A stretch of 64,000 nucleotides of DNA. Origin: Hymenolepis diminuta (Eukaryota; Platyhelminthes; Cestoda; Cyclophyllidea; Hymenolepididae). The notes below the pieces were generated by a model. That model searched no databases. It was not told the DNA's origin and saw only the letters and a program-made list of their open reading frames with translations. Where the stretch lies: assembly GCA_900708905.1 (NCBI GenBank), contig CAADRB010000031.1, forward strand, positions 874,061-938,060, written 5' to 3'. Below, piece after piece: positions 23,501 through 35,419 of the stretch (within the stretch, counting starts at the first letter, position 1; each line of letters starts with the position of its first letter). Both the position numbers and the translations under genes were made by a program.

Positions 23501-26340
23501 AATAGACAACTAAAATTGTGGTACAATGGGGCTGGCTGTTTAGCAGAATGGAGTGGTTGGGAATTGAGCCATCCCAGATTTTATATTTAATGCTGGAGGT
23601 ATCATAGAAACATTAAAAAGCTCTAATCTTGGATGTGACGAGGAACATTCTGCGAAAAATCCAAAATCTTACTTCCTCTCTTTCCGTTTAACTATATATC
23701 TTTTTCCGATTTCTCCATGCAAACTCCTAGAACTAACAGAACGAATAAGTATATGCATCAAAATTTTAGAGCTATGAAGAGTGGCATGTGAGGTAAGTCA
23801 AAATAATTGACTATAACTATATGCGTATATGTAGAGTTATATATTTGAGGTAACAGTTGGGACAATTTCCTTCTAAGACTCAGTGGTTGATATTTTGTAG
23901 TCTTTTAATTGTCTCTAAACTGAAACAGAGCTGGATGCAAATTATTTTGACAAAGTTGAAAATTTCCTATGTATGTTGTAACCTTCAGTAATAAAAGTAA
24001 GAAAACATTAGCAATGTTGAACCAAAGAAAATCTTATCCAATTTTGGTACCTGTTTAGTGACTAGGTAAAGTAAATCCGAACGAGAACTTCTAATACCTG
24101 AAAATGACATAAACTCCAGCATCGCTGTAAAAAAATGAACAGCCACTAGGAAAGATGAGCGAGCAAAGTGAGAAAAGAAAGACTGGGAACCATAGGACCC
24201 CTTTTTACTTTGTGGAAATACGAATTGTTTCATAATTTTAGGGTTTGCGGTAAATTTTCGATTGAATTAACGCTGAGAAACCACATACACAGGAAAGACA
24301 AATTAGAGGTTATCCGTTAAATGGGTTTACATAGGGCGTACGGTAGTGGAGCGCAAAATCGGATCGTTTGGCAAATTTTTAATTGAAGCTTGGGCGCTTA
24401 GATGATTTACTAATTATAATCTTGATCTACACTTACGAATTTAGTCCTTTTATCTCATTTGAAGAGAAGACTAACAAGAACTAATTCCCATGATTTGTTT
24501 GCGCACATTGATTAACATGTGACTAAACGTTATTTTTTAAATCCGTAAGACATTGTGATAACTAGGATCTTAATTGAGCACTCACCAGCACCACAATATT
24601 CTCCAATTCAAGTTTTGGAATGAAATAATTTTAAGATATTGCTTCTTCATTTTGCATTTTTACTAATGATGCCTCTGGAATTGAGAAGTAAAGAAGATTC
24701 CTTAAAATTACATGGGTTCCAGTTAAGCACATAAAATTTTTGTTTTACTTTATATGAATGGAATACCTACCTTGTCTTTGAGTGACTGAATACAGATTTT
24801 GCGAAACTCATGGTTATTTCGGCACATGATACGATAAATTCTATAAATAGATACCTATCACGAACACCAAATAGAATAAATAGACTCATACTGTACTTGC
24901 GCATTTACTAGATTAATGAATATGCGTTTAAATTCTTGGAGTGATATTAACTGAAATCGATACTTAAAGTGATCCAAATTCAAGTTCAAGTAAAAATGAC
25001 GTCCTTTTTCATTCCATATCCTGTTAGCTTTGTAGCAGTTATGGACTACGGACGTCACAAAATTAAGGAAAATTTAGAGGAAGAAGCATGGATCCATATC
25101 CTAGAACATAAGGGTGCATAACCTGAAATCGAGGCTCACACTCAATGCTCTGAATGTATTTTTTCTTCTCTTATTCTCCAGTGGACTATTTTTATGTTCT
25201 GACCCTTTTCCACAATTAAAAATAGTACGTCTTGTATTGCAGTACTTGATAAATAAAGCGCTGGCGGATCAACCACCTGGATTGCTTTATCTTTTGAGTA
25301 ACTGCACGTATATAGTTCTATGAGGATGAATTTTTGACTTAACCTTCAATGGTGGAACAGTGGTGAGACCCAGGTTTCAGATAATGAAGAGTGGAAAATA
25401 GAGAATGAGGTACATTCTCGCAGTCACTGATTTTACTTAGAGGACACCTGATGACAATTCTGTCAATTAGATATTCAAATTAAACCTTTTAATTACATTT
25501 TTAATAAAGGTAAATTTATCCAAAGATTCTAACTAGAACTAATTCTCACGACATACTTCTGGTGACCCAATTGTCATGTGATTGAACTTTCTTTCCTTTA
25601 CTAATCTGTAAGGACATCTCTAAATCAGAGTTTTAGCTTACCATCCGCTGTCACAGTTTCTTTTTATGTTTTGTAATGAAAAGTTTTCTGATTTTATTTA
25701 GGGCCTAATTTTTACTGTAAATTTATACTATCCTACTTAATTCCCAGACCGTACTTGGATAGAAGAGGGGTTTACTGAAAAGTCTCCTTTTAAGAAACCC
25801 TATATCGATTAATTCTAACCAGAGTTGTACCGGTTGTTCATAAACTTCCGATTTTCGAAGACTCATATTCCACCAGTATACGTTCCCAAGTTATGCCTAA
25901 AGAAATATTAAAAATAATATATCGAACTCATTCTAGCTAACTGCTTTACAACTGTGAATTTTTAAGCGGTGACGCCATCCAATATTAAAACTAATATAAT
26001 TTGAGATTTACCCTTTCTCCATCTATCAAGGGAGGTATGTTTAATACGGGTCTGTGTTTATGAAGATTGACAGTCAGAACGATTCCCGCTCAGTCGACTT
26101 CAAAGCCATTCTCCAACTGAAATTAACTTCTGAAATGACCAGAAGGTGTAAATGAGAAAAAAGACGCTTCTGAGAAAACAAGAAAAATCCACATTTTTAA
26201 TTTTCTTATCCACATATAAATGTGTTTTTAACAGTTATATCCGCAAAAGTGTATTTTAGTCTAATGAAAACTGATCTTTTTCGATTATATGGACTAAACT
26301 AGATACAAAGAAAAATGAAAGAACATAAATTTGATCAAAG
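20600..26340. other. Long AT-rich intergenic region downstream of DLG
   Basis: This is where the missing PDZ3, SH3 and guanylate-kinase exons of the DLG gene would be expected. By eye, neither strand shows their hallmarks. A minus-strand frame at 23985-24233 includes a small segment bounded by plausible splice sites (TTTTCAG to CAG/GTACC, about 24050-24100), but it has no recognised domain. No repeats with partners in the window were seen. Confidence 0.45.
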
Positions 26341-26362
26341 GAAATGAGAAACAATCACAATT

Positions 26363-29300
26363 TCAGCGTTTCTTATTATCGACAATAGTATCGTCTGAAG
26401 CGAGACTTGGAGTAAAGTTCTGGCTGACGGTTGATTCTCGAGGTCGAAGGAGAACAAGATGTACGTGAATTCCAGCATTGCGGAGGAGTTTCACAGCCGC
26501 GTCATGAGTCACATTATCTAATTCTTGACCGTTCACCTAAAAACAAAATAAAAAATTTAGAGATTTCCCTTATTCTAGTTCTTCCTAATTGGATTGCATG
26601 TAGATTTCCGGTGTGTCGCACCAAATTAGGCATATAATTAAGCCTCCTCAGGGCTAACAGGGTGTTATTCCTAAAATGAGGAGACCAAAAGTTAAGTTTG
26701 ATCACGCGCACATCGGATAGCTGGAAATGTATAAGAGGGGAAAAGAGTAGGAAGAGAACTTGGGAATTGGGAGGAAAAAAGGCGCAGTAATGAGCCAGTG
26801 GAATCCAGGTACTGATTGAAGTACAGTAAGGGAGTTGACAGATTTCGAGTCCTTTAATAAAATCTTCAACTGACAAATAAGTCTTTATTTAGTATGTGCG
26901 CACTACACACGCTTGATAATATTTGATCACATTTGGAATAGTAATTAACATAGCTTTCCATATTTCGTAATTAACATTGACAGGTATTAATTAAAAATAA
27001 TGTTTAACCCTCTTATAAAGAATAATCGCTAATTTGTCAAAATTATCATAACGAATACTAATTTTTGCACAAGAAGATACCACCAAATCTATCCTAAGTA
27101 GCTGTCACATTTGATGAACGATAAATGGCCCTCGCATTACACTAGCCATTAAATCGTCGATTGCCTTGGTTCTAGTGGTTTATTCAAGATCGGAGTTACG
27201 AAATGAAGGTGAAAAGTATGTTGGAGCCAATCAGAGATGGGGAAGCTGGCCACTTTGCTCTAAATATACAAAGAACGGACATATTCAGAACCTGGGAGTG
27301 GAAATGACCATTAACGAATGTGAACACACGAACAAAGTAGTGAAGATAGCCAGTATCTTGAGCATTATTCGCACTCTTTAGCTCGTAGCCTGTTCAGACT
27401 CCCTAGGTATTACACGCCTACTGACTCATACCTCTACCCTAATCGTTAATTGCTCATCAGTGAACAAGGAACGCAAAATCCGTCAATCATCCAATCGTAC
27501 CTTATTCCTTTTGTCCATCACAGCCTGAGTTGTCCTTGCTCGGTAATTTTCTCTCTCCTCTAACTCCATCTACCTACTCCTTTCTCCTTTCATCCATTCT
27601 TCACTTTTAGTTGTCCAATAAGACTTTAGTCCTACTTAACTCTTGGTCTTTCCGTTTGAAAATGGTTTTTTAGGAATTCCGTTAGTTCTATGAAGGATAT
27701 CTAGTCTAATTTTGATCAAGCTCTTAAGGTAGCTATAGCTGGATTAGAATTACTTTATTCCCGACAAATTCGAGGAATCAGCTTCATAGTAGGAGAAACG
27801 TATTCCCTTAGACTAGTTTATGCCTCGTTGCGTCCTTTCATCAACCATTTAGATCACTAAATATATTACGTTTCTTCTTAAAACATGAGCAGATTAGGTT
27901 GATGCTCTGGTATAATCAAAAAGCGTAAGGGAAAGAAAGTGGATTCAGCGAAAAATAACTGGAAAATAGGAGAGCTTTTAACAACTCATTTTACATAAAT
28001 GCAACACGGAGGCGTTGGATTCTCCTTCATCATCGTTTTATAAATGCATTTGAGCGATAAAAGTGTAATTTTAAGGAGTTGAAAGAAAACACTGCCTTAA
28101 TTCGCATGAATAGAATACAAAAAGGGACAAAAAATATTAACGAAAGCTCGGTGCTCAACAGACGTCTCAAATACCAATTGAAAAGTTACTACAAACTCAT
28201 TAATTTTATAATTGACTTAAACGAACCCTCAAACTTTAAGCTTCTGTCCATTAATTGCAGTATAATTGCTGTAATTAAATCAAGAAAGTCTGTTCGAAGT
28301 TATTAATTAAAAAATGGTGAAAAAACAAAAACAATGTTTATTCACATTTGAGCAATTTCAATTAATTAATTAATTAATTAATATAATTTAATTTATCTTT
28401 CTAAAGCCAAAATTTTTTCTATTATAATAAAAGATTTAGAGGCTGGGATGTTAATCAAATTGATAAGTATGAGAAAATGTAGACGAATTGATAACTAACC
28501 TGAATAATACGATCTCCAGGTTGCATCTGTCCATCCTGTTCAGCTAGACCACCAGGAGTGAGTTTGGTCACATAGATTCCCTCTGGAAATCCATCTATCA
28601 TCTGCCCTCCAGCAATTGTGAATCCAAGACCAACATTCTCCGATGGTTTCACCAGATTTACCTAACCAAATTTTACTCTTAGATATGACGTCTTTGTTTC
28701 TCAACTGGAATTGCATTAACGCAAGCACTTGATTATTAATAAGATCTCATTCATAAAATTTTGAGGTCTTATTATGACGATTTAGCAATGTTTTAGTGTG
28801 TTTTTATTAACATTAATTAGTGAAAATTGATGCTTGACGTTACCTCAAAATACACATCTTCAGTGGCAGTTTGATCATCAATACTTGAAGGTATAACAGC
28901 ATTCGCTATTGGGGATGCAGATTCGATTACTGAAGAAACGGGTTCAGGGCCGGTATAGCGTCGAATTATCTGGGAAATAAATGCGGAAAAAGCAAAATAA
29001 AACAATGAAAATAAAACGAGATCAAATTGCTAAGATTTAAGATTATAAGACTTTCACTAAATCTCCTTTGTGTTGGCCCTGTGAATACAACTTTAAGAAT
29101 TGGTTTGGGAAGTTAACATTGATAATATATCAAGGGATTTAAAACTTGAATTCTAGGAGAAAAAGATAAGTTGAATTAAGTTTGCGCTTGGGTTCAAAAA
29201 CTCAGTGCATCAGGCCACGAAAGAGATTCTAAATCATCTAAAGCATTTTGCTTATTATATCCTCTGGCCTAATTTATTTAAACTGCAATTCGCCAACCCT

Positions 29301-32300
29301 AAACTGTATATCTATCAATTCAGTTTATTAGACCAATGTCAAGAGGGTAACAGAATGATTCTTTCACAAGAGCGGTTCCAGAAAATCTCCCCCTGTCCAA
29401 AATCAAGTGATGTAAAAGGTGACTTAGAAAACTTTTACGATTGAGGCTCAAAATGTGGAGAATTAACTTATCCACAATCATCAGAACGACTAGATATAAT
29501 GAATGTTTGAATACTGACTTAAGCATCACTACTTTAGTAAACAACTGTGGACTGTGTTATTGCATCAACTAGGGGATTTATTTGAAAATCAACTTGTAAC
29601 ACAAGACGTACACTTTCTGCTGAAAATTTGGACATGTAATTTATTAAAATAATAACTCAGGCAGGACAAAGGCAATGACTTTCCAATTTCAACAAATTTC
29701 AAAAATATGAAAAAATAGAATAAGATCAATGATTAAGAAACTTCTGGAAAGCAAGCTCTTTGAACAACAGAAATAGGACATCCAACTTAAACCTAAGTTT
29801 GTGCAGAAATGCACCGGAAAGCTAAATTTTTAAGACTACATGTACAGAGTGCACTTTTACAAAAACAGAAAATGAAACTGTTAATGGTTGAAACTAACAA
29901 TTTCTTGTAACAAAACAAATAAACGTAATATTAACCTGGGCCACATTCTATATATCCTCCTTCGGCTTCTATCACCCACTCAGTTCGAGTCTGAAAGCGA
30001 CTAACTGCAAGCTTTCATCAAATCAAGTGGTCTTTATTGATGTCCTCCATTACTTGGGCTACTGCTCCCAGCAGGGGGAGGATTTGGTGTTGTGGAGATG
30101 CTTATTAACTTCCCTTTCAACCATGCCCCGACCGACACGTAATAATCCAAAGGATTAAGGTCTGGTGAATAGTTAGAAGGCGCCCATAAGTTTGGTGTGG
30201 TGTGACGTGACATGATGATGAAAACTGTCGACCATCCAATTTTGGCTTTTGAGAGTTTTATGGGATGGAGCCGAATCTTGTTGGAAGACATAGGGAGGTC
30301 TTCTTCCATTGACTACACTGTCTATCCAAGGCGGCTTAACAACAACGGTTTGAAGAGTTTCCACATNNNNNNNNNNNNNNNNNNNNNNNNNNNNNNNNNN
30401 NNNNNNNNNNNNNNNNNNNNNNNNNNNNNNNNNNNNNNNNNNNNNNNNNNNNNNNNNNNNNNNNNNNNNNNNNNNNNNNNNNNNNNNNNNNNNNNNNNNN
30501 NNNNNNNNNNNNNNNNNNNNNNNNNNNNNNNNNNNNNNNNNAATTGAATTTTTCACCCTGGTGAAAGTTTTTGCATTAGAGAAAAATCAAAGACACTCTT
30601 GTTCTTCTGGGTGCTTCAGTTTGTGTAAGAGTCATTTTGCACGCATTAAACGATTTTCTTGAGTTGTTTTGTCCACATAAACTGACGACCTCGCCTAAGA
30701 ACGTATGATTTGTATCCGAGGTCTCGATGAACAACATTCCTTGCATATTGTTGTTCCTTCAGACACTTGAAGGTNTTTGGCAAGGTGTCGTGCATTGACT
30801 TTCCAGGATTTTCGTCCATCACGTCATACACTCTTCTCACAAATTCAGGTGTTCTGAGTGAGTGAGTCAGGAGAGCGTTGACAATGCTGTTTTCATCCCC
30901 ATTGTTTTCATTCACCTCCTTTTTAACCTTGCAAACGAAAGATCTGGCGACTTTTAGAAATCTCGCAATTTTCAAATTCCTGTGTTTTGCTTTTATAGAC
31001 ACTATTATAGCGTGTCCTCTCATTCCATTAGTTATAGGACTATCAGCAATAGGATCCTCTGATATAAAAAATGCATCAATTATTATCGGGTTAGTTTAAA
31101 ATATAAAAATCCACAGAAACTATATACATATGTATACATATGTTACAAAGAACATCAGAATCAGATAATCAAATTTATCTCATATGGATCACATATAAAT
31201 CGTCTTAATTTACAATGTTAGAGTGCTAATATCTTAAGCCTTTTTGCAGATAACAGATACTCTCAAATTCTCTCATGTCCAAAATGACAAAATTCCAAAT
31301 CCACCTCCTAAATATGTACTTACATAACTAAGGCTTTTCTGAATAATGAAGAATGGATAATGTTTGTAATGCATTTGCTGTTTCACAGTCTCATCTAACC
31401 TTTTCACTCATTACATCCCTTGATGTGCAGTTAATACTAAAAATCTGTCAAAAGGATGTTCGTATAAAACATGGTAGAGGTGTTGGGAATGCCACTTACC
31501 ATAGCCAGTGTATCACCAGATTCCCTCAGTATCCTCACAGCCTCCTGATTTGACACAGATGTTAGGTCAGTTCCATTCACCGATACTATCCGATCAAAGG
31601 GCCTAAAATGAAAGAAATTCACGGGTATTCCACAACACAAAAGAGAATTTTGTTCTACTTAAATGTATAAAAGTAGTAGTATATTTATAAATTAAGAAAA
31701 CATATACTGTAAACGAGCATCGGCTTCCGCAATGCCACCTGGAGCAATGCGAGTAATAAATATACTTGGATCACCATCTTCTTGTGGAGCATCATAGCCG
31801 CCTGCAATACTGAAACCGAAGCTCTGATTTTGATTGGAAGGTCGAGATATTACAACCTCCACATATTCCCAATCACTTGTATCGCCAGGTGATAAAGAAC
31901 CTATATTAAATAAACAGTTTAAACAATCATTGAATTTAGGGTTAACACTCTAATGGCTAATCAGTCAAAAAATATAAAAAATAAAAGCAAATAGCACGGA
32001 TATATGCGTTTTCAAATTACCGTCATGAACAGGAAAGTTGGCAGTTGGAAATTTCCTGCTGCGATTGCCATTATTAAACTAAAATACCAAAAAAAGAAAA
32101 ATTTTATAAGAGAATACATTATACAAGCATAAAATGGCTCATAATTGGAATTTAAATATACACAGTTATAACTTAAACAACTTACGTCATCTACAACTCC
32201 AGATGGCATTTGTGAATCCGAAGCATTTGAATCATTCTGCAAAGTTAGCATCTGCCTGTAGTATTCATTAATATCTATTTCAAGTCACAGAGATGCAAAT

Positions 32301-32440
32301 TCAAATACCTATTAATGAATCAAACAGGTCACTTTCAAGAGCAGCGATAAGACGATTCATGGAGTTTTTTAATGATTTTTCGGCATCACCAGTAAGCTTA
32401 TTATTTAGCCTTTTCAGCAGGGTCAAAGCTCGTTTGGCAT
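26363..32440 (-). CDS. dlg: Discs-large-like scaffold: L27, PDZ1, PDZ2, then stop
   Basis: Eight minus-strand exons join in phase: 32440-32309 (L27, e.g. RALTLLKRLNNKLTG and SDLFDSLI), 32274-32186 (DINEYYRQ completes L27), 32078-32021, 31900-31708 (PDZ1, carboxylate loop SFGFSIAGG), 31602-31500 (PDZ1 end, FDRIVSVNGTDL), 28969-28844 (linker), 28661-28500 (PDZ2, GLGFTIAGG) and 26536-26363 (PDZ2 end VNGQELDNVTHDAAVKLL, then a 20-residue tail and TGA). DLG proteins organise membrane polarity and junction or synapse complexes; L27 binds partner L27 domains and PDZs bind C-terminal peptides. Standard DLG continues with PDZ3, SH3 and guanylate kinase; here the frame ends 31 codons after the PDZ2 beta-strand. 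No good donor occurs in the last exon before the stop. The exon upstream of L27 is not located (entry phase 1), so the 5' end is open. The 31500-28969 intron contains a mariner copy. Confidence 0.9.
28358..28386. repeat. AATT tetranucleotide microsatellite
   Basis: About seven tandem AATT/TTAA units lie in a DLG intron, just downstream (minus sense) of the PDZ2 exon. The tract is short and probably neutral. Confidence 0.8.
29840..31115 (-). mobile_element. Mariner-type DNA transposon, dead copy 2, inside a DLG intron
   Basis: It has the same family and orientation as the copy at 3255-4400, nearly identical over the shared parts. The N-terminal 125 codons (30646-31023) are open, with a helix-turn-helix-like NLKIARFLKVARSFVCKVKK, then RNVVHRDLGYKS. 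After KQLKKIV a stop follows, and FFSNAK replaces the catalytic FFSDEK box as in copy 1. FQQDSAPSHKT and SPDLNPLDYYV are again in different frames, the same frameshift as copy 1. It retains about 170 bp of the 3' coding end (about 29940-30110) missing from copy 1. A 175-N gap (30367-30541) and an N at 30775 interrupt it. It lies between DLG exons 31602-31500 and 28969-28844 and runs in the gene's direction. Confidence 0.85.
30367..30541. other. Assembly gap (175 Ns) inside the mariner copy
   Basis: The gap replaces part of the transposase centre that copy 1 retains, so the two copies cannot be compared across it. Confidence 0.95.
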
Positions 32441-33990
32441 CTTAAAAAATTAGGAAATAAATGATTTACCCTCCTTACTAAACGATACTTTGTTAGCATT
32501 TTGCATTTTTATAATTGAGTATCAATTAAATTATATTAAATAAATTTAAGTTTTACTGGAAAATTTATCTATTATTCGAAAAAATGAAAAACAGTAGTGT
32601 GGTTTTATTTTTAAATGCGCAGCTATTTATTTCCTGATCAATTTTAAGAGTTTAAACACTAAGGTCGAATAGCATATAAAATATTTATCCATTATTGTTA
32701 TAGCTTATCAAGCTTTCCGCAAAACATATTTTTTTTAAGTAAAATGGAAATTTTTACTTACTGACATATTTTTTTATTGAATTATATTAGCAATAATATT
32801 AAAATGAATTGACAACGTTGCTTTCAAATAACTATTATGTAAAAATAATTCCTCCTTAACTAATCCTCAAACCAATGAAATAAAATGTTGACTACTTTAT
32901 TAATTTTCACTGTATTTTTTAATTTATCTGAATAGTCAGACTTTAAATACATTCTTATCACATTTCACATGTACTGTTATATAAACGAAGATAATAATTT
33001 TCATCGTATTTTAATAATAGAGTTTAAAGAGTAAACTAGCGTTTCTGGTGGTATTTGGGAAGTAGATACCTTGTGTGCTTATTTTTTATAATTTTCAGAA
33101 ACTTCTATTCTTAGAAGCTTCGAAATTACCCCGTCGCACTTAAATGAGAATTACGATTTCTTGCTGGACACTACAATGCGATACACAACTTATTGGTCTT
33201 AGAGAAAAAAACTTTAAACTAAAATTTACTTTCATATTCTTATATTAACTGTTTGTTTAGATTGATGGCAGTTTTAACAACTCATTAAATAAAATTTTAT
33301 TTGACTTAAAGTTACTTATGGTAATTATAAATTACAATAACTTTTTCACATTATGATATCTAATAACTGCCTTTTTAAACTTTCATTGGAGCACTTAACC
33401 AATAATGATAGGTTTGATTCACTATCCCTAAAGCAGTTTTTATAAAATTAATTCCAATGAAATTTTGAGATTTCCATCGACTGCACATTAGCAAGTTATA
33501 ACAGTCCCTTTTGGATTGATTTCGATTTATTTATAGGCGATGTTACTAACAGGTGACTGAGTATTTCATTACGAACCAATATGCAGATATTCAGAGTACT
33601 TAGCTTTTATTTCCCAGAAGAAATATAATGGATGATCGTATTTCTAAAAACTGTATGTATTTGAGGAATAACTCAATCAATAAAGTTATTTTAAAGTTAG
33701 TACACGATTGTGCAAATATTTATGCTAGATATACACGGGTTAGCTTTTCTCGTCAGCAGTCAAAAACGGACTGATATCTAACTTAACGTGAACGCTTGAT
33801 TAGCCTAAATACAGCTTCCGTACGGAAGTATCAATCGATCAAGTAATGTTTGCGGTTCTTATACATATAACATGCTAGTGATTCGAGAAGTTCAATTGTT
33901 TTGACTTTTGCTGACCCAAGGAATTAATTCAATAGTCACTTAATATAGAGAGTAATAAAAGGCTTAGATTTGAAGAATAACATTGTAACG
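32441..33990. other. AT-rich region upstream of the DLG L27 exon
   Basis: The exon carrying the start codon of DLG should lie in or beyond this stretch. I could not identify it; no minus-strand segment ending in a phase-1 donor with convincing coding content was seen. Confidence 0.4.
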
Positions 33991-33994
33991 ATAT

Positions 33995-34319
33995 TGCTAT
34001 AGCAGGCCGATGCCTATCAACATCTGGTGATTAGGAGTGGTTGACTAGAGATAAGATCTCCATTACAGTGTCCCAGGGCAGTCCCGCTGTGTGTTTGCGT
34101 TTTACCACTTAAACAGATGTCGATCATCACACCGAAACACCGACGACGAGACATGACTGACGTATACCAAAGAAATGTTTTGTATACAAACCCAATTTAC
34201 TTAATAATAAATTGGGGTGGCTCGTCTGCCACGTCCGAACTGATCTGGCGTGACTTATGAGTGGCTTGACTTATTCCAAATATTCGATCTATGTGACCCC
34301 GGTAGACTTAACTTCATTA
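33995..34319 (+). repeat. LTR-like repeat R325, copy 1 (inverted partner at 38767-39090)
   Basis: About 325 bp begin TGCTATAGCAGG and end near AACTTCATTA. An AATAAA lies in AATAATAAATTGG. It is an almost perfect reverse complement of 38767-39090 and about 80 percent similar (by eye) to 37268-37626 in direct orientation. The third copy begins TG (TGTTATAGG) and ends CA (GTTGTTACA), and the partner at 38.8-39.1 kb directly borders the 3' side of a gypsy integrase fragment, so an LTR is the best reading. Confidence 0.7.
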
Positions 34320-34842
34320 ATGACATTGTTTAACATTGTCGTATTTTGAATTCTCTTTGTAAGGGTTTTACTAAAATTAGCACAGTACCTGTGAATAGAA
34401 TTTAAAAAATCAATGAATTAAATGCCACAAAGAATGTGTTGAATATGGAATTACACTGGCATTGTCAGGATGAATGAATTGTCTGATAGACAATGAGGTG
34501 AATGTGTCACTAAAGTGACCAATAGAAAATAAGGGAAGGTAACTGCACACATAAATGGACAAACGCTTATTTAAACTAAAGTAAATGTCACTACAAACGT
34601 GTCATTATTTGAGATAATTTTATAATATAACCTGCTGCTAAAGATAAAAATTATATAATTTAACCAATTTCAGAACAGCTAAATACGTTTAAAATTGATT
34701 AGTTCGATGAAAAGTCAAGAGAGTAAAAGGTGGGGATTGTATAAAAATTGAGAACATAGTAAGGGTATCAGAAAGTCTCATTTAATTTGATTTCTAAATT
34801 CAGGTTATATTCAAATTTATTGATGTTTATCTGTTAGTTTAA

Positions 34843-35040
34843 TTATGTCTGTTGATCTTCAGTCGTTTCAATATCGGATTTGCTTCTCACATCTGTTTCA
34901 TTGATAGGTTCTCCATAATTCTTGTGACTTTTACTCCACTTTTTGACCTTCTTCCGCTGATTTTTAATTGAGTCACCTGAGTCACAGGTGATTTTTCGGC
35001 AGGGAAGTGGGTGACTTAATTCAATAGTTTCGATTTTGCT
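34843..35040 (-). CDS. Coding-like terminal segment next to the solo LTR, unrecognised
   Basis: A minus-strand frame of 65 codons plus TAA has no ATG but follows a possible acceptor (TTGATTAATTAG before CAAAATCG). It is polar, with CRKITCDSGDSIKNQRKK and KKWSKSHKNYGEPINETD, and its base composition is less AT-rich than flanking DNA. The solo LTR at 35069-35362 sits just upstream in the minus sense. It could be the last exon of a gene, a retrotransposon tail, or chance. No family is recognised. Confidence 0.3.
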   Translation of the reverse strand, partial: SKIETIELSHPLPCRKITCDSGDSIKNQRKKVKKWSKSHKNYGEPINETDVRSKSDIETTEDQQT

Positions 35041-35063
35041 AATTAATCAAGACCCGGAAGATC

Positions 35064-35367
35064 CACATTGCTATAACGTAACCAATTATGAGTTCGGATA
35101 GTAATTTAGCAGGGCCAACAATCTAGAAAACTCGGTAATGTAGCAACTTGACACAGAAGCTAATAACCCACGGCAGATAAGAAGGCACGTTATGGTCAAC
35201 ACAAGTGTATTAACGAAATTCACTCTCAATCGGTATCGGCTTAAATGAATAAGATTCATTATCAAGTGTCTTTTATCGGTGGGGAAATAAAGAAAGAAAA
35301 TAAATTTTTGTTCATAGAAGAAATATTGGGAGCGGGGAAAATAATTATCACTTCTTCTAACACACAT
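35064..35367 (+). mobile_element. Solo LTR (294 bp) with perfect 5-bp target duplication CACAT
   Basis: The element 35069-35362 starts TGCTATAACG and ends TTCTAACA, giving the TG...CA ends of an LTR. It is flanked by identical CACAT pentamers at 35064-35068 and 35363-35367. An AATAAA lies at about 35284 near the 3' end in + orientation. A second 294-bp copy lies at 40459-40752 in the same orientation. A miniature LTR element (TRIM), as reported from tapeworms, is an alternative, but no internal region is present. Confidence 0.85.
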
Positions 35368-35419
35368 CAATTTGATTTGCAATTTACTCATCATCATAAC
35401 AAAACTGATATTCTAATTT

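Noticed and set aside
26514..26876. 120-codon minus frame beginning MSVEDFIKGL
   Set aside because: It overlaps the last DLG exon in another frame and lies mostly in the intron; no domain is recognised.
28358..28386. AATT run as a CRISPR-like or regulatory array
   Set aside because: It is a simple short tetranucleotide repeat without spacers.
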